64,000 nucleotides of DNA from Carpediemonas membranifera (GCA_019828565.1 JAHDYR010000064.1:806001-870000), one strand, 5' to 3'; shown: positions 48,893 through 61,900, counted from the first letter of the stretch. Translations and numbers: made by a program. The notes: generated by a model from the sequence alone, not told the origin.

Positions 48893-48934
48893 AGGTAAGG
48901 TAAGGTAAGGTAAGGTAACCTTACCTTACCTTAC
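48893..48934. repeat. Inverted GGTAA / TTACC microsatellite junction
   Basis: About five GGTAA units meet three CCTTA units head to head; 15-bp arms around a TAA centre. It joins fragments F and G, which point in opposite directions. It is probably a repair scar. Confidence 0.9.
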
Positions 48935-50742
48935 TACGCATCGGTCCTGGCGCCCATCGTCGACCTCACCAAGGCAAAAGTGCCGTTCGTCTGGGGCAAA
49001 GCCCAACAGCAGGCCTTCGAGGAAGTGAAGCGCCTCATCATGCGCCGACCGATCCTCGCGTACCCCGACTACTCCCGGACGCTCATCGTGCGTACCGACG
49101 CCTCCACCGCCGGTTGCGGCGGTGTTCTCCTGCAGGAGAAGGACGGTGAGGAACAAGGTAACAAGTCATCGCCTACACCTCCCACCGTTTCACTGAGGCC
49201 GAGCAACGCTGGAGCACCATCGAACAGGAGCTCTTTGGCGTGTTCCATGCCATCATCAGCTTCGAGCATTTCATCCTAGGGCACCCCTTCGTTGTCGAGA
49301 CGGACCATCGGAATTTGACCTATCTTGAGTCCACCACTACGCCTAAGCTCGTCCGCTGGCGCCTTCGCCTCTCCGAATACGACTTCACGGTCCGTCACAT
49401 CGCCGGAGTCAGCAACGAGGTGGCCGATTGCCTTTCCAGATGCCTGACGATTCGCTCACAGCGCGTGGCATCCCCGGTGGACATTGCCGACCAGGTACGG
49501 CAGCTTTTTGGCAAGTGCCACAACGCCCGTGTTGGACACATGGGCGCCCGCATCACGACGGATCGGATCGCCGCCCAGCTACCTTCGTTTGCCCGCAAGG
49601 CGATCGAGAAACACGTCAAGCCCCTAGTCCGTACATGCCCGGTGTGCCAGCTCACGCGACAGCGCGCCAAGGCCAGTGTAGACCTCCCTCGCCAGCCCAC
49701 AATGGCACCGTACCCCATGCACACCTGGGCCGTGGACTTTATTGGCCCGTTCCCGGAAGAACACGGTTTCCGTCACATCCTAGCCGCCGTTGACTGCTTC
49801 TCCCGGTTCGTGGAGCTAGTTCCCACGCCCGATTGCACCGCGCAGTCAGCGGTCACGGCCATCATGCAACTGGTGGGCCGCTACGGATGCCCGGCACACA
49901 TTCGCTCTGATCAGGGCCCCCACTTTACCGCCCACCTGTTCGCTCAGCTCTCGCGCATCCTGAACATTCAGCACGACTTCACGCTCCCGTACCATCACCA
50001 GTATAACGGCATCATCGAGCGCCGCAACAAGGAAGTGAACCGCCACCTCCGCGCCGCCATGAACGAGCTGACCGATGATTTAGCCGACTGGGTTGCCTGT
50101 CTCCCGCTTGTACAGCGCACTCTGAACTGCACGCCGTGTGCAGCCACCGGCAACATACCCCCGGCCAACATCATGTTCGGTAACCTCACCGACACGGACC
50201 GAGTACTGCTACACAACCCGGTGGAGGGGGTGGGCGACGTCGCATTGTACTACGACAACCTGCTTGAGGCACAGAGACAGCTTGTCAAGGCCGTGCCAGT
50301 TCCTAGGCCACGTCCGGTCACCCAGACCACTTTCACTGTCGGCCAAGCTGTTGTGGTCACCAGGCCCGACAATGCCCGTGGCCCCTCTCGTCTGAGCCCC
50401 ATCTATATGGGCCCCTACACCGTAGCCTCCCTCGACGGCACACTCGCCACCCTCACGAATCTTCGAACTCGTGCCGAAGAGACGTATGATCTCCGCCGCC
50501 TCGTTCCCTTCCTCGGCGACTACACCCCCGACGACCTCACCGCCTTCGCTGCCGCCGGTGAGCAAGAATACACCGTCGAAGACATCATCGACCACCGCTC
50601 TGGTCGTACCAAGACCCGTTTCCGTTTCCGTGTCCGCTGGGCCGGCTACGGTCCCGATGACGACACCTGGCTTCCCTATGCCGAGGTCCGTGACCTCGAA
50701 GCCCTCGACCGGTACTTGTCGAAGACCGGCATTCAGCTGTAA
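48935..50742 (+). pseudogene. Element G Pol fragment
   Basis: The RT connection (ASVLAPIVDLTKAKVPFVWG) leads into RNase H (VRTDASTAGCGGVL). A frame change near 49165 follows; the new frame runs to the end: VETDHRNLTYLES, integrase finger CPVCQLTRQR, AVDFIGPFPEEHG, RSDQGPHFTAHLF, HHQYNGIIERRNKE, and chromodomain FRFRVRWAGYGPDDDTWLPY. All three DDE residues are present. Confidence 0.88.
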
Positions 50743-50754
50743 TAGAGAGGGTAG

Positions 50755-50874
50755 TGTGGTGAGGCGCAGTTTAAGGTTTTGGTTTTTGACCATTTTTCAC
50801 CACTGCGGTTTCCAGGAGTAAATCAGTTCTCATCCATTAATTGGAAAGTTCCCTTCAAGGCCAAACCAAGCACA
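50755..50874 (+). repeat. 3' LTR of element G (120 bp)
   Basis: TGTGGTGAGGCG...CAAGCACA; only one copy is in the window, so the left edge is inferred from TG...CA ends and the preceding purine tract. Confidence 0.75.
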
Positions 50875-52083
50875 GCGGAAGTAGTTTGCCAGGCCTAGCA
50901 CCGAGCGGGCTTCAGTCAGGTTGGTGGGGGGCTTGATGTCGCGAATCGCCTGGAGGCGATCAGGAGCGATCCTGCGGCCTCGTGCATTGAGTCTCCATCC
51001 TAAGTAGTCGATTTCTTCGACACCGAGGACTGTCTTGGCAGCGTTAAGGCGGAGACCCGCCGCGTGAAGCTTGTGCAGAACGTCCCGGAGGTTCTTCAAG
51101 AAGGTGTTCCTATCCTTCCCATATATGATGACGTCGTCCACGTACGCTAAGGCCTGAGTGTACAGGCTGTCACTGAGAACGGCTTCGAGAGCCCGTTGAC
51201 ACTGGATAGGGGCATTCTTCATTCCAAACGGCATGCGGCAGTACTCAAATTTCCCCAGGCCATCCACTGTGAAGGCAGTATACTTGCAACTATCACTAGC
51301 CATGGGAACTTGATGAAAAGCCGATTTCAGGTCTAAAGCCGCGAAGAATTTTGCTCCCTCGAGGTGATCCAGGAGGTTGTCTATCAGTGGCAGGGGGTGA
51401 CTGTCGGGCGAGGTGATGAGATTGAGGGCTCGGAAATCTAGGCATAGTCGTAGGGCTCCGCCCCGCTTCTTAGCCATGACTATCGGGTTGTTGAATGCCG
51501 ATGTGGATCTCCGGATGATACCCTGGGCCTCTAGTTCATGGACTTGGCGCACAATCTCGGTCCGTACAGGTGTGGAATAGCGGTAGGGGTAGACGTTAAT
51601 GACTTTGTCTGGGTCTTCGGTCTTGACCTTGAAGGGGGGCAGAGTTGATGTCACGGACAGATCTTCCTCGAAGAGGCCAGGTAGATCTTGCAAAATTCGC
51701 GATATCTGCTCCTCGAACTTCATGATCGTAGGTGTGATGGTCTCAGTTGCGTCATGTAGGGCATCCACATCGAACATGTCGTCGTAATCATCCCCAACCT
51801 CCACAATGAGGTCGTCAGCGGGGAATTTAATCAATCCGGCGGACACGAGCAAGGGGAACCCAATGACTGTGGGAGCTGGGAGCTTTTCGCGCATGATAAT
51901 GAACTTTGTCTTGATCGTGAGCTTGTGGCCAGTGGCGGAGGGGAACTCACAGTCAGCCGTCATTACATGGGTCGTATTAACCTTCTGTCCAGTGAACAAC
52001 TGGACCTGATGGGACTCGAGTGAAGGTTCAATGGGCAGCGAGGAAGCTAGCTCTTCTGAGATAAAGTTGGCCGTGGCGCCAGT
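50875..52083 (-). mobile_element. Fragment H of family A Gypsy (protease and RT)
   Basis: Matches A from GATANFISEE (protease) to GLANYFR (RT thumb), positions about 11336-12535 of A, with an open frame. RT motif A reads FAALDLKSAFHQ, without B's stop. Left edge: element G's insertion. Right edge: abrupt change at 52083/52084 to an unrelated Gypsy (I). H and F are collinear and in the same direction, so they are probably one copy that lost about 515 bp when G's 5' half was deleted. Confidence 0.9.
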
Positions 52084-52530
52084 TTCGTTGCCTCGAAGGC
52101 GTCCTGGTGAGCACTGGTCCATTTCCAGGCGTGTTTTCCTGAGGTCAACTCGTACAGAAGCGCAACAGTAGTTCCTAGTCGGGGGACAAAGCGTCTAAAA
52201 TAGTTGACCGCTCCCAGGAAGGCACGCGTCGTGGTGATATCGGACGGCGGGGCCATATCCAGGATCGCTTTAGTCCTCTCGTCGGACATTCTGACACCCT
52301 GGCCAGAGGCAATATGGCCCAAATAGTCGATCTCCGTGGCATACAACTTGCACTTTACTGGGTGGAGGACGAAACGGTAGTCAGCCAGTCGGGCGAGGAC
52401 CTTATCGAGGTTCGCGGCTAACTCCTCCACAGTGGAACCGTGGACGACAATATCATCGATGAAAACTTCGCACACAGTCCCAACCAGGCCTGAAAGGACC
52501 TGTCGCATGGTCGCCTGGAAGAAGGCAGGG
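52084..52530 (-). mobile_element. Gypsy element I, 3' piece (RT palm and thumb)
   Basis: DPAFFQATMRQVLSGLVG leads to the catalytic VFIDDIVVHGS and CKLYATEIDYLGHIASG, then GAVNYFRRFVPRL; it is cut at 52084. It continues the frame that ends at 63295 on the other side of the non-LTR element. Confidence 0.9.
52509..52530. repeat. 22-bp target-site duplication (left)
   Basis: The same 22 bp, starting GGTCGCCTGG and ending AAGGCAGGG, occur at 63295-63316. They code for PAFFQAT in element I, so the duplication comes from the insertion of the non-LTR element. Confidence 0.93.
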
Positions 52531-54469
52531 TCCCAGTTGAAATGTCCGGTATGGGAAGTTGACGAAACCAACCGGAAAAAGGCCAAAAGCTGGCAATCGG
52601 GATTTATCGGATCTCATTGAAAGCCATTCGAGCTCGAAGCGAGCGACGGTGCCCCGCGGCGCCAGCATCCACCAAATGGTAATTTCAGGACCAAGAGTTC
52701 GTCTGCTCTGGGGCACGAGAGCAGAAATGGGAAGTATTCTCCTAACCCACTAGCCATAGGGCACATTGGGGAAGCAAATTGCTCCCCGGAGGAGATCGCC
52801 CGTTGCGAAGCAGGTTAGCGCCAGAGCGGGCCGGCAGAGGACAACTGGCTGCTCCAGGTGAGGTGCGCACCACCTCACCTGGAGCCCACTCCCCTGCCCT
52901 GTATACCTCGCCGTGCGCCAAGCTATGTCGAGCAACAGATGATCGTCCTCGTGTGCCCAAAAATGCACAGAGGCAAAAACCACCCAAAAGGGAATAAGTT
53001 AGCCTCGGTAGGAAAGCGTTGACAGAATACACAGTACTCTAACAACAAACAAAACCTACCGCCCATGCTCCTGGGACCCACAAGGGGACCAGACGCAACT
53101 AAACGCTCCTCGCACAAACCCACAAGGGAAATCAACGCGAACAAGCGTACTGCGCCACCTTTATGATTGAAACCCCTACCGTAACCGGTACCCGCAGTAG
53201 GCCCCAGAGGCACTGCGACACGATTGCCTCAGACAACTTAACTGGGGCCATATGGCAAAGTAACCCGAGAGCACCGGGACCGGCGGCCAATAGGCTCTCA
53301 CTGGGAGGCCACTGGGCCACACTACTCCGGCGCCCGTGCTCTCATGCCGCCCAAGACCGGGCTTGTGGACGTCATCGCCACGAGAGCCGGGATCGCCGCC
53401 CGCCGCCGGCATAGGCAACAGGGCCACCACAACAGGCCCCCAGTACACCAGCCATACCGGACAACAGACCGGGAGCGCTGAGGGCCCCGTCCACAGCCCC
53501 ACAAGAAACGCCCAGCCGAAGCCAAAAGGCATAAACCATCACGGTGTTTACCAGGACTCACAACCTCTTGGGAGTGACGCGACCCAGGAAGGAAACAACC
53601 GGGCTGCGACCACAAGATACAGGACGAGGGGCGTGAATGGCAACCAGCTGGTGCAGCCGGGCGTCTATGCGAGCACGAAGGCGCTTATAGACCCGCATTT
53701 GGCCCCTCAGCTCAGCGTCGAAACCCCGAGCCGACTTAGACTCGTGGGGACTCAGGTCCTCGTCACGGTAATTCTGAGCCAGGTAGGAAAAAGCAGCGGC
53801 ACGCTCCCGCCACCGGCTGGCCAGGACGTCCACCTGGGCAAAATCGTCAGCTATGGTCCGCAGGAAATGCGCCTCCCAACCCCGAGGAGTCGCCGGGCCA
53901 GGAGTCGGGGACTCCCGAGAAGGAGCGGTGAAGCCCCTGCCGCCACAAGGCAAGGGACTACCCTGGGGCCCGGAGGGGAATATGGGATCCCCCGTCGGAG
54001 TGCGAAGAGGGCCCTGCTTCCTGGGAAAGAGGCGGCGCCCCCGAAATCGGAGTCCAGGCCGTACTCGGGCCAAGGACTCGATAGGGATCGGAGTGCATAA
54101 CCCCTGGTAATGCACCTCCCCCTCTGGGGACCGCTGGGCAGCGGAGGCGCCGGCCGAATGGCCAGGAGGAGGCGTGAAGGTGGAAGGAGAGATGGAACGG
54201 ACGCATGGGGAATAAGGGACAGCAGCCCCGTGTGGGGCGATGCTCCCTGTCCCTGCAATAAGGTTCCCTTTTGGGTTTTCGCCAGACATGTTTTTGTGTG
54301 GAAACAAGGTCCGCAACAAACCTCGCATACCTCGCCCCTGAACCATCCGCCCTGAGGAAGGGAAAGGAGCCATACAAGACCAGGACATCGCTGGCTGGCG
54401 CCCCTTGGAACCTCCACCAAACCTCCTCAAGCCCCTCCAAGAAGCTGGCAAAAGTGCACTTCCCGCCTT
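52531..54469 (+). other. 5' region of the LINE
   Basis: No recognised coding frame on the plus strand. A perfect 15-bp hairpin lies at 52851-52885. A 307-aa open frame on the minus strand (54481-53558) is probably chance in GC-rich sequence. It may be a long 5' UTR/promoter, or include decayed coding sequence. Confidence 0.5.
52851..52885. repeat. 15-bp perfect hairpin in LINE 5' region
   Basis: GCTCCAGGTGAGGTG / CACCTCACCTGGAGC with loop CGCAC. Confidence 0.9.
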
Positions 54470-57400
54470 TTGCCACTCCAAATGGAAACAGGGGAATATC
54501 CCAACAGGGACATGCCAGATAGGGAAGAAAGCATGATTTATGGCTTATTCGCCCTTAAGGCTGCACCCAGAAGGGATCTCAGGAAAACCAGAAGGGAAAA
54601 AGCAAATACGTCCATTATCCAGCTCGGCAACGCGATAGGATACGACAAGATTGTAGACCCAGAACAGGGAAGCTTTACAGCAAAGGAAGGCCCAGGGGAG
54701 CTCCGGAAAAGCCGGGCCAAGAAGCTGTTTGCATCACTTCCCCTCCTGAGACGGTACACAAAAGCCGCCCAACAGCCATACTGGCTATTCATTGAAGGGA
54801 ACCGGCTGGACCTAGAGCAGGCGGAGACACTAAGCCGGCTTCGCCCAGGGTCCCCCAAATTTGTGTTCTACCCCAGAGTCCAGGCGGACTACTCCAAGTA
54901 CGTAGCACATCCCCACCGGACGAGCCAGACGGCACCAGCTAGTGAGCAACACACCCCATCACTTCTCCCCGTGGAGGAGGGCCTTGATCTCAGCCGAATC
55001 CATAACCGGGACTTTTCGAGACCACGCCACACAATGACCCCTCGAACAGCTCCCAAAGCGTCCCAGACGCCTTGGATTGCGCAAACACCACCCCAAATGG
55101 GATCAAGGAGTCGTTAACGCCACTGGGCAAGCAACTGGCCACACCGGACGAATGGGACTGCATCAGAGCCTCAGCAGATGCGGCTATTCCCACAAGGGAC
55201 GTTGCCATGGTCTTCACCAGAGATGACGCAACGGACTTCACTGCCCGAACGGGAAAGGTCGCAAGGACGCTCCTCCTAGAGCTCGTGGCAACATCGCTGC
55301 AAGCTGCAGGACATTCTTCGATCTCAGGCAACGGCATCCAGACCAAGTACGGGATGGAGGCTGCAATGTGGCTCCTCCATGCCGCCGGACACGCCATCTC
55401 CGCGGGAGCTGCAGCCAGAGGGCTCCCCCTCACTAGGACGCGAAAACAAGAAGCTCTGGGCCGATCTAGGCCGGGAACTAGCCAAAGGGCAAGGCTACCA
55501 CGCCCCTCACCCCCCGGAGGGAGGTTTCCGCAGACCAGACGGCACGCCCATCCAGATTTGGACCCAGGGCCCCGTCGAGGAGATCCTCATCTACAGCAGA
55601 ACCGAGGGTGTGATGAGGCCAGTCTTCCCACCCCCACCCCTGGAAGAAGAGCCTTCGGCAGCAGAGGCAGACCTGAGGGAGGAGGTCAGAGACCTCATCC
55701 AACGGTGGTCAGTCCCCGGCTTCCCCGAACTCTGGTCGGCATGGGATAAGACCAGGCGTCTCTGGCCCCCACCCGCGAGGATTGCCCGCCAACTGGTGTC
55801 TGCCTCCTTTCTGACGCGCAACATCACTAACTACTGGCTCACAACGGGGCAGACCCAAGTTATAGAGCCCGTACGGGACGGGGCATCTCATGGAGCCCTG
55901 GGTACTAACGAAGAAGAAAACCCCCCTGGGCCCGAGCGGCAGCAGGACTTCCGGCCCTGATGACACACCCACCACGCCAAACAAGGGCACATGCGGGCCC
56001 AGCATGGGAGCTAGCCCGCCTCGTTCCAATATCACCCAACGAGCCAACACCACCAGGCAGTTGATCGCTATGGTGGACTTTGAGGAAGGAAGAGCCAGAT
56101 CCAACCAAGGAGACGAGGCCATCATTTGCGAAGGGGCGGCACTGATTTTCGACCCAGCTAACGAGCAAATCCTCTACTACATGCACGGGATGCTTGGGGA
56201 AGACATCACAGTGGATGCCCTGGACCAATGTCTGTGGGCCACGCACTACATCCATGGCTGCCCACCAGCTACGTTTGTCGACGTCACCACGGGCAAAGCC
56301 CCCAAGGGATACGAAGCAGACTTCCCCCACGCCAAGCGATGGTGCACCGAGATGGCTACAGAGCTGAAGAGACTGGAAGACGACTCGGGGCCACAGAAGA
56401 CCCACGTCCACATCGTGGCTAAGGGAGTCGAGGCTGAGAGAAGCATCCTGACCAGTGAGAAGTTCGTCCCAGACGGGAACCTCCGCACCTGGCTAAGCTT
56501 ACGCCTCATGGATGAAACTGACCTCAACACGATCTTCCCCAACATCCTCGACACGCTGACCTGGTTCTACCCCAATAGTGGGGAGAAGAGCCTCACCGGC
56601 CTCCCCTCCCGACCCCAGTCCGAACTGGGCCGGACCTGGACCAGAAGGTACCAACAGCGCCCGGAGGCAAAATTGGTGTGCCCCCTATCACAAGCACGCA
56701 CCCCACCACTGCCACTGCGCCCTAGCAGATGTCTCCATATTCTACGCCAGATTAGCAACAGCGTTCTGGATGAGAGACAACCCAGGCTGGGACTGGGGGG
56801 CAGGTAGAAGCCCACCTCACAGCCCTAGGAAGCATGCTCATGGGCAGGGGAGTCGCCGTACCATGATGAATACAAGGACCTGGCGACCAAAGTCAACGCC
56901 AGACACGGCCTCGGCACCGTGGCGGCCGGTCGCCTAACCCCATTGTCCCAACAAGTCAACCTCTTTGGCACCAAGAACCCCAAACGGGGCCAGATTATCA
57001 TGACCAACTGGGAGGAAAACGATTTCAGCTCCGGAAAGGGTATCACCAGAGCCCTGGAAGGAACAGCCGTGATCATCGGAAACCCAGAATCGCTCGCGAG
57101 AGTAGGCGAACCAGCGCGACCCATCCTCCTGGAAATCCACTCGGAGTGGAACGGGCGCCGCCGCGCTGTCCAAGACGGTTTCCCTTGGGCGAACCTGAGG
57201 GGGAGCCCACGGAAATAGACGCGGAAAAGATGCTTACTCTAGACGTCAGCGACACCAAAACGATGACCCTATCCCAAGCGGCGTCTTTGATGCCCGTCCA
57301 CAAATTCGACATAGCTGGAGGCCACATGGGCAGAGAAGCCAGGAAGAAGATCTTCAACTACTTCACGGAGGTCCCAGCCGACGATCGAGAACTCCCTGGC

Positions 57401-58275
57401 CAACATGTGTGTCGACCCGGAGACAGGCTCCATCAACTTCCTCCCCTCGTTCCTCCCCCGGGACTGGGGTATCACGGATGAACCAGCAGAAAGAGGGAAG
57501 AGGCGAGTGGGCACCGTGAGGAGCGCCTCCTGGATAGGCAAACTCGCCCTGGCGGGCTCAGGCGTGGAACACCCAAAAGGGGGGAAGCCATGGGACACGC
57601 TGAACTGTGTTTTCCCGGAAGGCGCCAGCACTAACGCCAAGAACAGACTGAGGACCGAGAGGAAGCAGGCGCTTCGAACAAAGGTGAGACGAAGGGCTAC
57701 TGAACTCGCCAAGATGCTCCACAGGAGGACGGAGGTCTACCTGCCGAATGGCGGCATAGGGGGCCTATATGGCCCTCCACGCGGGCAAATTGTCACTGAA
57801 CAACCGCAAAGTAGCAGGACAGAGCGAACAGAGCCCGGGCCCCCTCCAACTAAGAGCTGTGCCCCCCCATACCCCCCAACCCATCAGCCAAGACCCGCCA
57901 GGTCAGACAGGTGGACCAAGAGGACCTGCAGCCCAAAAAGAGCACGACAGGAGGACACCGACCTGGGCAGAGGCATAGCGGCCCTGCTGGACCAAGCCAT
58001 GGCCCGGCGAGAAGCAGAGGTCAGACAACAGCTGGAAGAAGCTGCAGCCAGAACCATCAACGAGCTCAAGGCCAAAAAGCCAGGAGCTGGAGGAAGAACG
58101 GGAAGCCCGGAGAGCAGCCCAAGCTGCGTTGGACGAGATGCGGAAGGACCTCAGGGAGACAACGGAGAAGTGCTCGTCTCTAACCGAAGAGAACGAGGAC
58201 TTACTCAGCCGCGCGGCCCGACTCTCGGCAACCAACGAAGCCCTCAGCTTCACCCCTAGCAGCCAAGATGGATAA
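54470..58275 (+). pseudogene. LINE ORF1 region (several frames, coiled-coil C-terminus)
   Basis: Overlapping open frames run head to tail: 54470-55117, 55072-55440, 55379-55960, 55890-56600, short pieces to 57400, then 57405-58080. The last shifts near 58078 into a frame ending at TAA 58273-58275. The N-terminal part is basic and mixed (SLPLLRRYTKAAQQPYWLFI). The middle contains FVDVTTGKAPKGYEADFPHA and DGNLRTWLSLRL, which I cannot assign. The C-terminus is a coiled coil (LDQAMARREAEVRQQLEEAA; LDEMRKDLRETTEKCSSL). Known LINE ORF1 proteins are RNA chaperones, often trimerised by a coiled coil, but no RRM or CCHC motif is visible. A 1200-residue ORF1 would be very large. Confidence 0.6.
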
Positions 58276-58900
58276 CTTCAGGTCTGACCTGAGAAGGAAG
58301 AGAGGCGAGGAGAAGGAAGGAGAGTAGAAACAATCATAAGTAAGAGGTGCAGAGGGTAGTGTGATATAAGTCTGAGCTAAAAGTGTATATATGAACCAGC
58401 AAGTATGGCCAGGCTGTGACTAGTAGGGCCTTAAAGTCCAAATGGACACCGGCGAACCATTCCGGCGGGAGCAAAAATGCAACACATTCTTTTTCAACAA
58501 ACCCCTGTGCCCCCACAGGGGCCGGGGGCAGGGTTACCAAAAGGTAAAAGAGCCCTGCCTGTCCGGCAGGCTGTAACTCCAGCCTTGGGAGGGGCAACAA
58601 CCACTGTCGCTCCCACCTAAGCTCGTTAGGTAATGGTCCTGCCATGCGGCGAGGAAGGAAGCTAAGCGGAGACCGGCAGCAATGCCGACAAGCATCGTGA
58701 GGCCCCGACTGTGAAAGGGAATGGTATGCCCTAGGCCGGGAACTAAGGGAATACAGGCACAAGCCTGCCCAAAAAGGAAACGACTGCTCGGTTAGAGGCC
58801 TCAGCAACCCACCAAAAGGTACGCCCAAAAAGGGAATGTCTACAAAGAGCAGATTAGTGCGCGCAGGGTAACTCCCGCAGTTTATGTCAGAACAACCTGA
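58276..58900 (+). other. LINE inter-ORF spacer
   Basis: 625 bp with no coding frame. It contains a CCCCTGTG-CCCC-CACAGGGG hairpin (about 58503-58522) and, just before ORF2, CCCGCAGTTTATGTCAG (about 58874-58890), which resembles a segment of the Gypsy D LTR. Confidence 0.5.
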
Positions 58901-61900
58901 ATGAGAATAATATCGCTAAACAGCGAAGGGCACCTAGCGGGCGCAAACGATTACAGCGGATCCATAGCTTTATCCATCCGCAAGAGGATAAGGACTGATG
59001 CGATCCTCCTCCAGGAAACCAAGCGGTACGGTAATACCACCATCCCTTGCTGGGTAGATCTCCAGTACGCCTGTGCAGGAGAGGTCAAGCCATTAGAGGC
59101 AACGCGCAAGCGACCCACAAAGGGACTGGCCACACTGATTAGCCCGCACTCCAAAGCGGAATGGGACGTAGGCGTGTCCGACGGGACGAACCCACGAATC
59201 CAAGTAAGCATCCTCAAAGCATCGAGGGCCACGGCAGTCATCAATATCTACGCTCCCGATAGTGGATGTGCGCGACCCGAGATTGAGGAGTTCGACCGGA
59301 TGCTAGAGCAAACCGTCGCGAACTATGAGGGGTGTGACATCATCATCATCGGGGACTGGAACAGGAGGCCAGGGAAACTCAGGCAAGCAACTGCGATGAC
59401 CCTCCAGCGATGGAACCTCACCCCAATAGCACCAACTGCACCGACGTACGGGACTAACTCCCGAACGTCCACAATAGACTATGCAGCGGTAACAGGGGGT
59501 ATCCAAAACCCGGTTGTTAGGGTAATAGACAAGACCACAATCGGGCACTGGGGGTCGGCACACAAAGCCATAGAGCTCACCTGGGATAGCAACCCGACAG
59601 GGAAACCAGAGATATCAAAGAGACTGGAAATCCCACGGATCGATACGTGGCTGGTCAAACCCAGGAGAACAGGGCCCAAGCTAGAAGAGTGGCCACCACT
59701 AGACAGCAAAATACCAGTGGACGAGATGGAGACTCTCATAAGGAAATGGTTGTCCACCGGGTTTGCTACCTCCAGAAGGCACCCATTCGCTGTAGAAAAC
59801 CAGGAACGTATCCCTAGTGAGGTATGGGAACGGCTGGCCAAAGCCTCCACCTGGAGCAAAAACCGCCGCCAAAGATATCAAAAAGTCCCTCAACGGAGCA
59901 CTGAGCAGATCATGGAGGACCTTCCAACATGACTGGAATGAGCAGGTTGAGGTTGGATCCCGTGATGGGTACAAAACGACAAAAAGGATCCTCGCAAACC
60001 AAGTGTTCCGCTTCTGGAACGAGAAGCAGCACGCCGGTCTCCCCGGTGATGCTGAAGGCTGGAAACAAGATTCTAGCAAGGCAGAGGGAGATTGCAGACT
60101 CCCTCCAGGAGCAGTACGCGAAGGTAAGCTCCGGGAAGGAACCCACCTGGGAACCCACCTGGGAAACCGAGCCGGAAACGGACATGGAGGACCATCCGCC
60201 ATCGCTTGAAGAAGTGACAGCGGCGGTCAAGTCCATAAGGAAGTCCTCGGCCGGAGGCCCGGACGGGATTATTGGAGATTGTCTGAGGGACCTCCCCGAG
60301 TCAGCGTACGAGGCAATCACAATCCTGCTCGCGAAAGTATACGACAGCGGGACCATGCCAACCACATGGAAGTATGCAGCGGTGTCGCCTATCCACAAGG
60401 TTGGGAAGGACAAGCTCACGCCCAGCTCGTACAGACCGATCTCCCTCACCCCCCTCCTATACAGAGCCTACGGGAGGATACTGAAATGGCGCCTCAGGCC
60501 GACGGTGGAGAAGTTCATCCCCAGAGAGCAAGTTGGGTTCATGAAAGGGAAAACTGTAGTGGATCACATAGCCCTCCTAGCCCAACTCCACCAGTCCGGA
60601 AACCGTACCAGCGTCCTACTTGACATAGCAAAAGCATATGATACGGTCCCAAGGGACCTGCTGGTGAACAAGTTGACGCTCATGGGGGTACACCCAAGAC
60701 TGACGAGGGCCATCCGAAATACACTTACAGAAACGTACATCTCGGTACGAGGGGCAAGCACATGGTCCAGAACAAACATGGGGGTCAAGCAAGGATGTGT
60801 GGTGGCCCCCACTCTGTTCATTCTCTTCACAGCTAACTGGCTAAGCCAGGCGGCACTGTACCTCCGGCATAGAGAGATCCCGGACCCCTGCCTCCCTCCA
60901 ACGGACGATAGGCCCAAAAACTGCCTCATTGCAATGTTTGTAGATGATACAAGCATCTCAGTCGAGACCCCGCAGCTCGCCGAAGAAGGCACAGACGCAG
61001 TGGTCAGGGTAATTGAAGCCCATGGACTCCAGACCAGCCCAGGCAAAAATGTGGTGATAAGTACCGACGTAACTGCAGCGGTCAGCATCCAAGGAACTCC
61101 CACACTGGCGTCAGACTCAGCAAGGTATCTGGGACTCTGGCTAGCCAGCGGGAAGAATCCGTTGGCAGCATGCATCAAAATGAAGACGTCACAATCCCGG
61201 AAATACCTAGCCCTGGCAGGAGAGCAGGGTGGACCAAAGGATCCACCCCGGCCGCCACCTCGGAATCCATCCTCAGAACCTTCCTCTGGCCCAAGATCGA
61301 GTTCGGGATCGAGATCTGGGGCCAAGCGCCAGGGGAAGAGCCATCCGGAACAACTGGCGCGGCCTAATGGCAGGCACAGGACCAGGGGGAGGAGGAGCCG
61401 CCCGTGTACTAATGGGATGGATGTGCTGGGAGGCAGATATGGGGCAGAGAGCGGTGAGGCTCTATGAGTCTGCGCACGACCCGGACCGTCCGACCCCCCT
61501 AGGGAATCTGGACTGGGCGACAGCGGAGAGAGGATCGGTCTTACATCGCCTCTACCAATGGCGACGGAGCGTCCTCCAGGGCACACAGGAGGAGATGCCC
61601 GCCAGGGAAAGAGCAAAGAGGGGAGGCTGGACCCTCACAGCAGAAGAACTACTGCACACCGGGAGCCGAACGGCCAAAGGGGTGGCAACAGTACTAGCCC
61701 CGGAAGTCATCCTCAGCATGCAGCAAGGGAAGAGACCCAAGAAACCAGGAATGATCAAGGGTGAGATGATAACCAGACGGGAAGTCAAGAGAGTAATCAT
61801 GACTGCATCCAACACACTCCCCTCCCCCAGCAACAGTGGCAGAAGCAGAGCCATACTTGGGAGCGCGATCGGCCAGCCCCAGGCCCTCCTGAGCAGGATC

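Larger units (their letters stand above)
48935..50874 (+). mobile_element. Gypsy element G, 5'-truncated
   Basis: Begins in the RT connection domain and ends with a 120-bp 3' LTR (50755-50874, TGTGGTGAGG...CCAAGCACA) preceded by GAGAGGGTAG. The next bases, GCGGA, are the likely TSD; the matching left copy is lost with the 5' half. It was inserted into a family A element (H on its right). It is unrelated in sequence to A-E. Confidence 0.85.

Noticed and set aside
48893-48934. GGTAA repeats as an internal telomere
   Set aside because: Only five plus three units, head to head, and the telomere repeat of this organism is unknown; repair scar is the safer reading.
53558-54481. 307-aa minus-strand frame in the LINE 5' region
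   Set aside because: Low-complexity, no domain, opposite to the element's direction.
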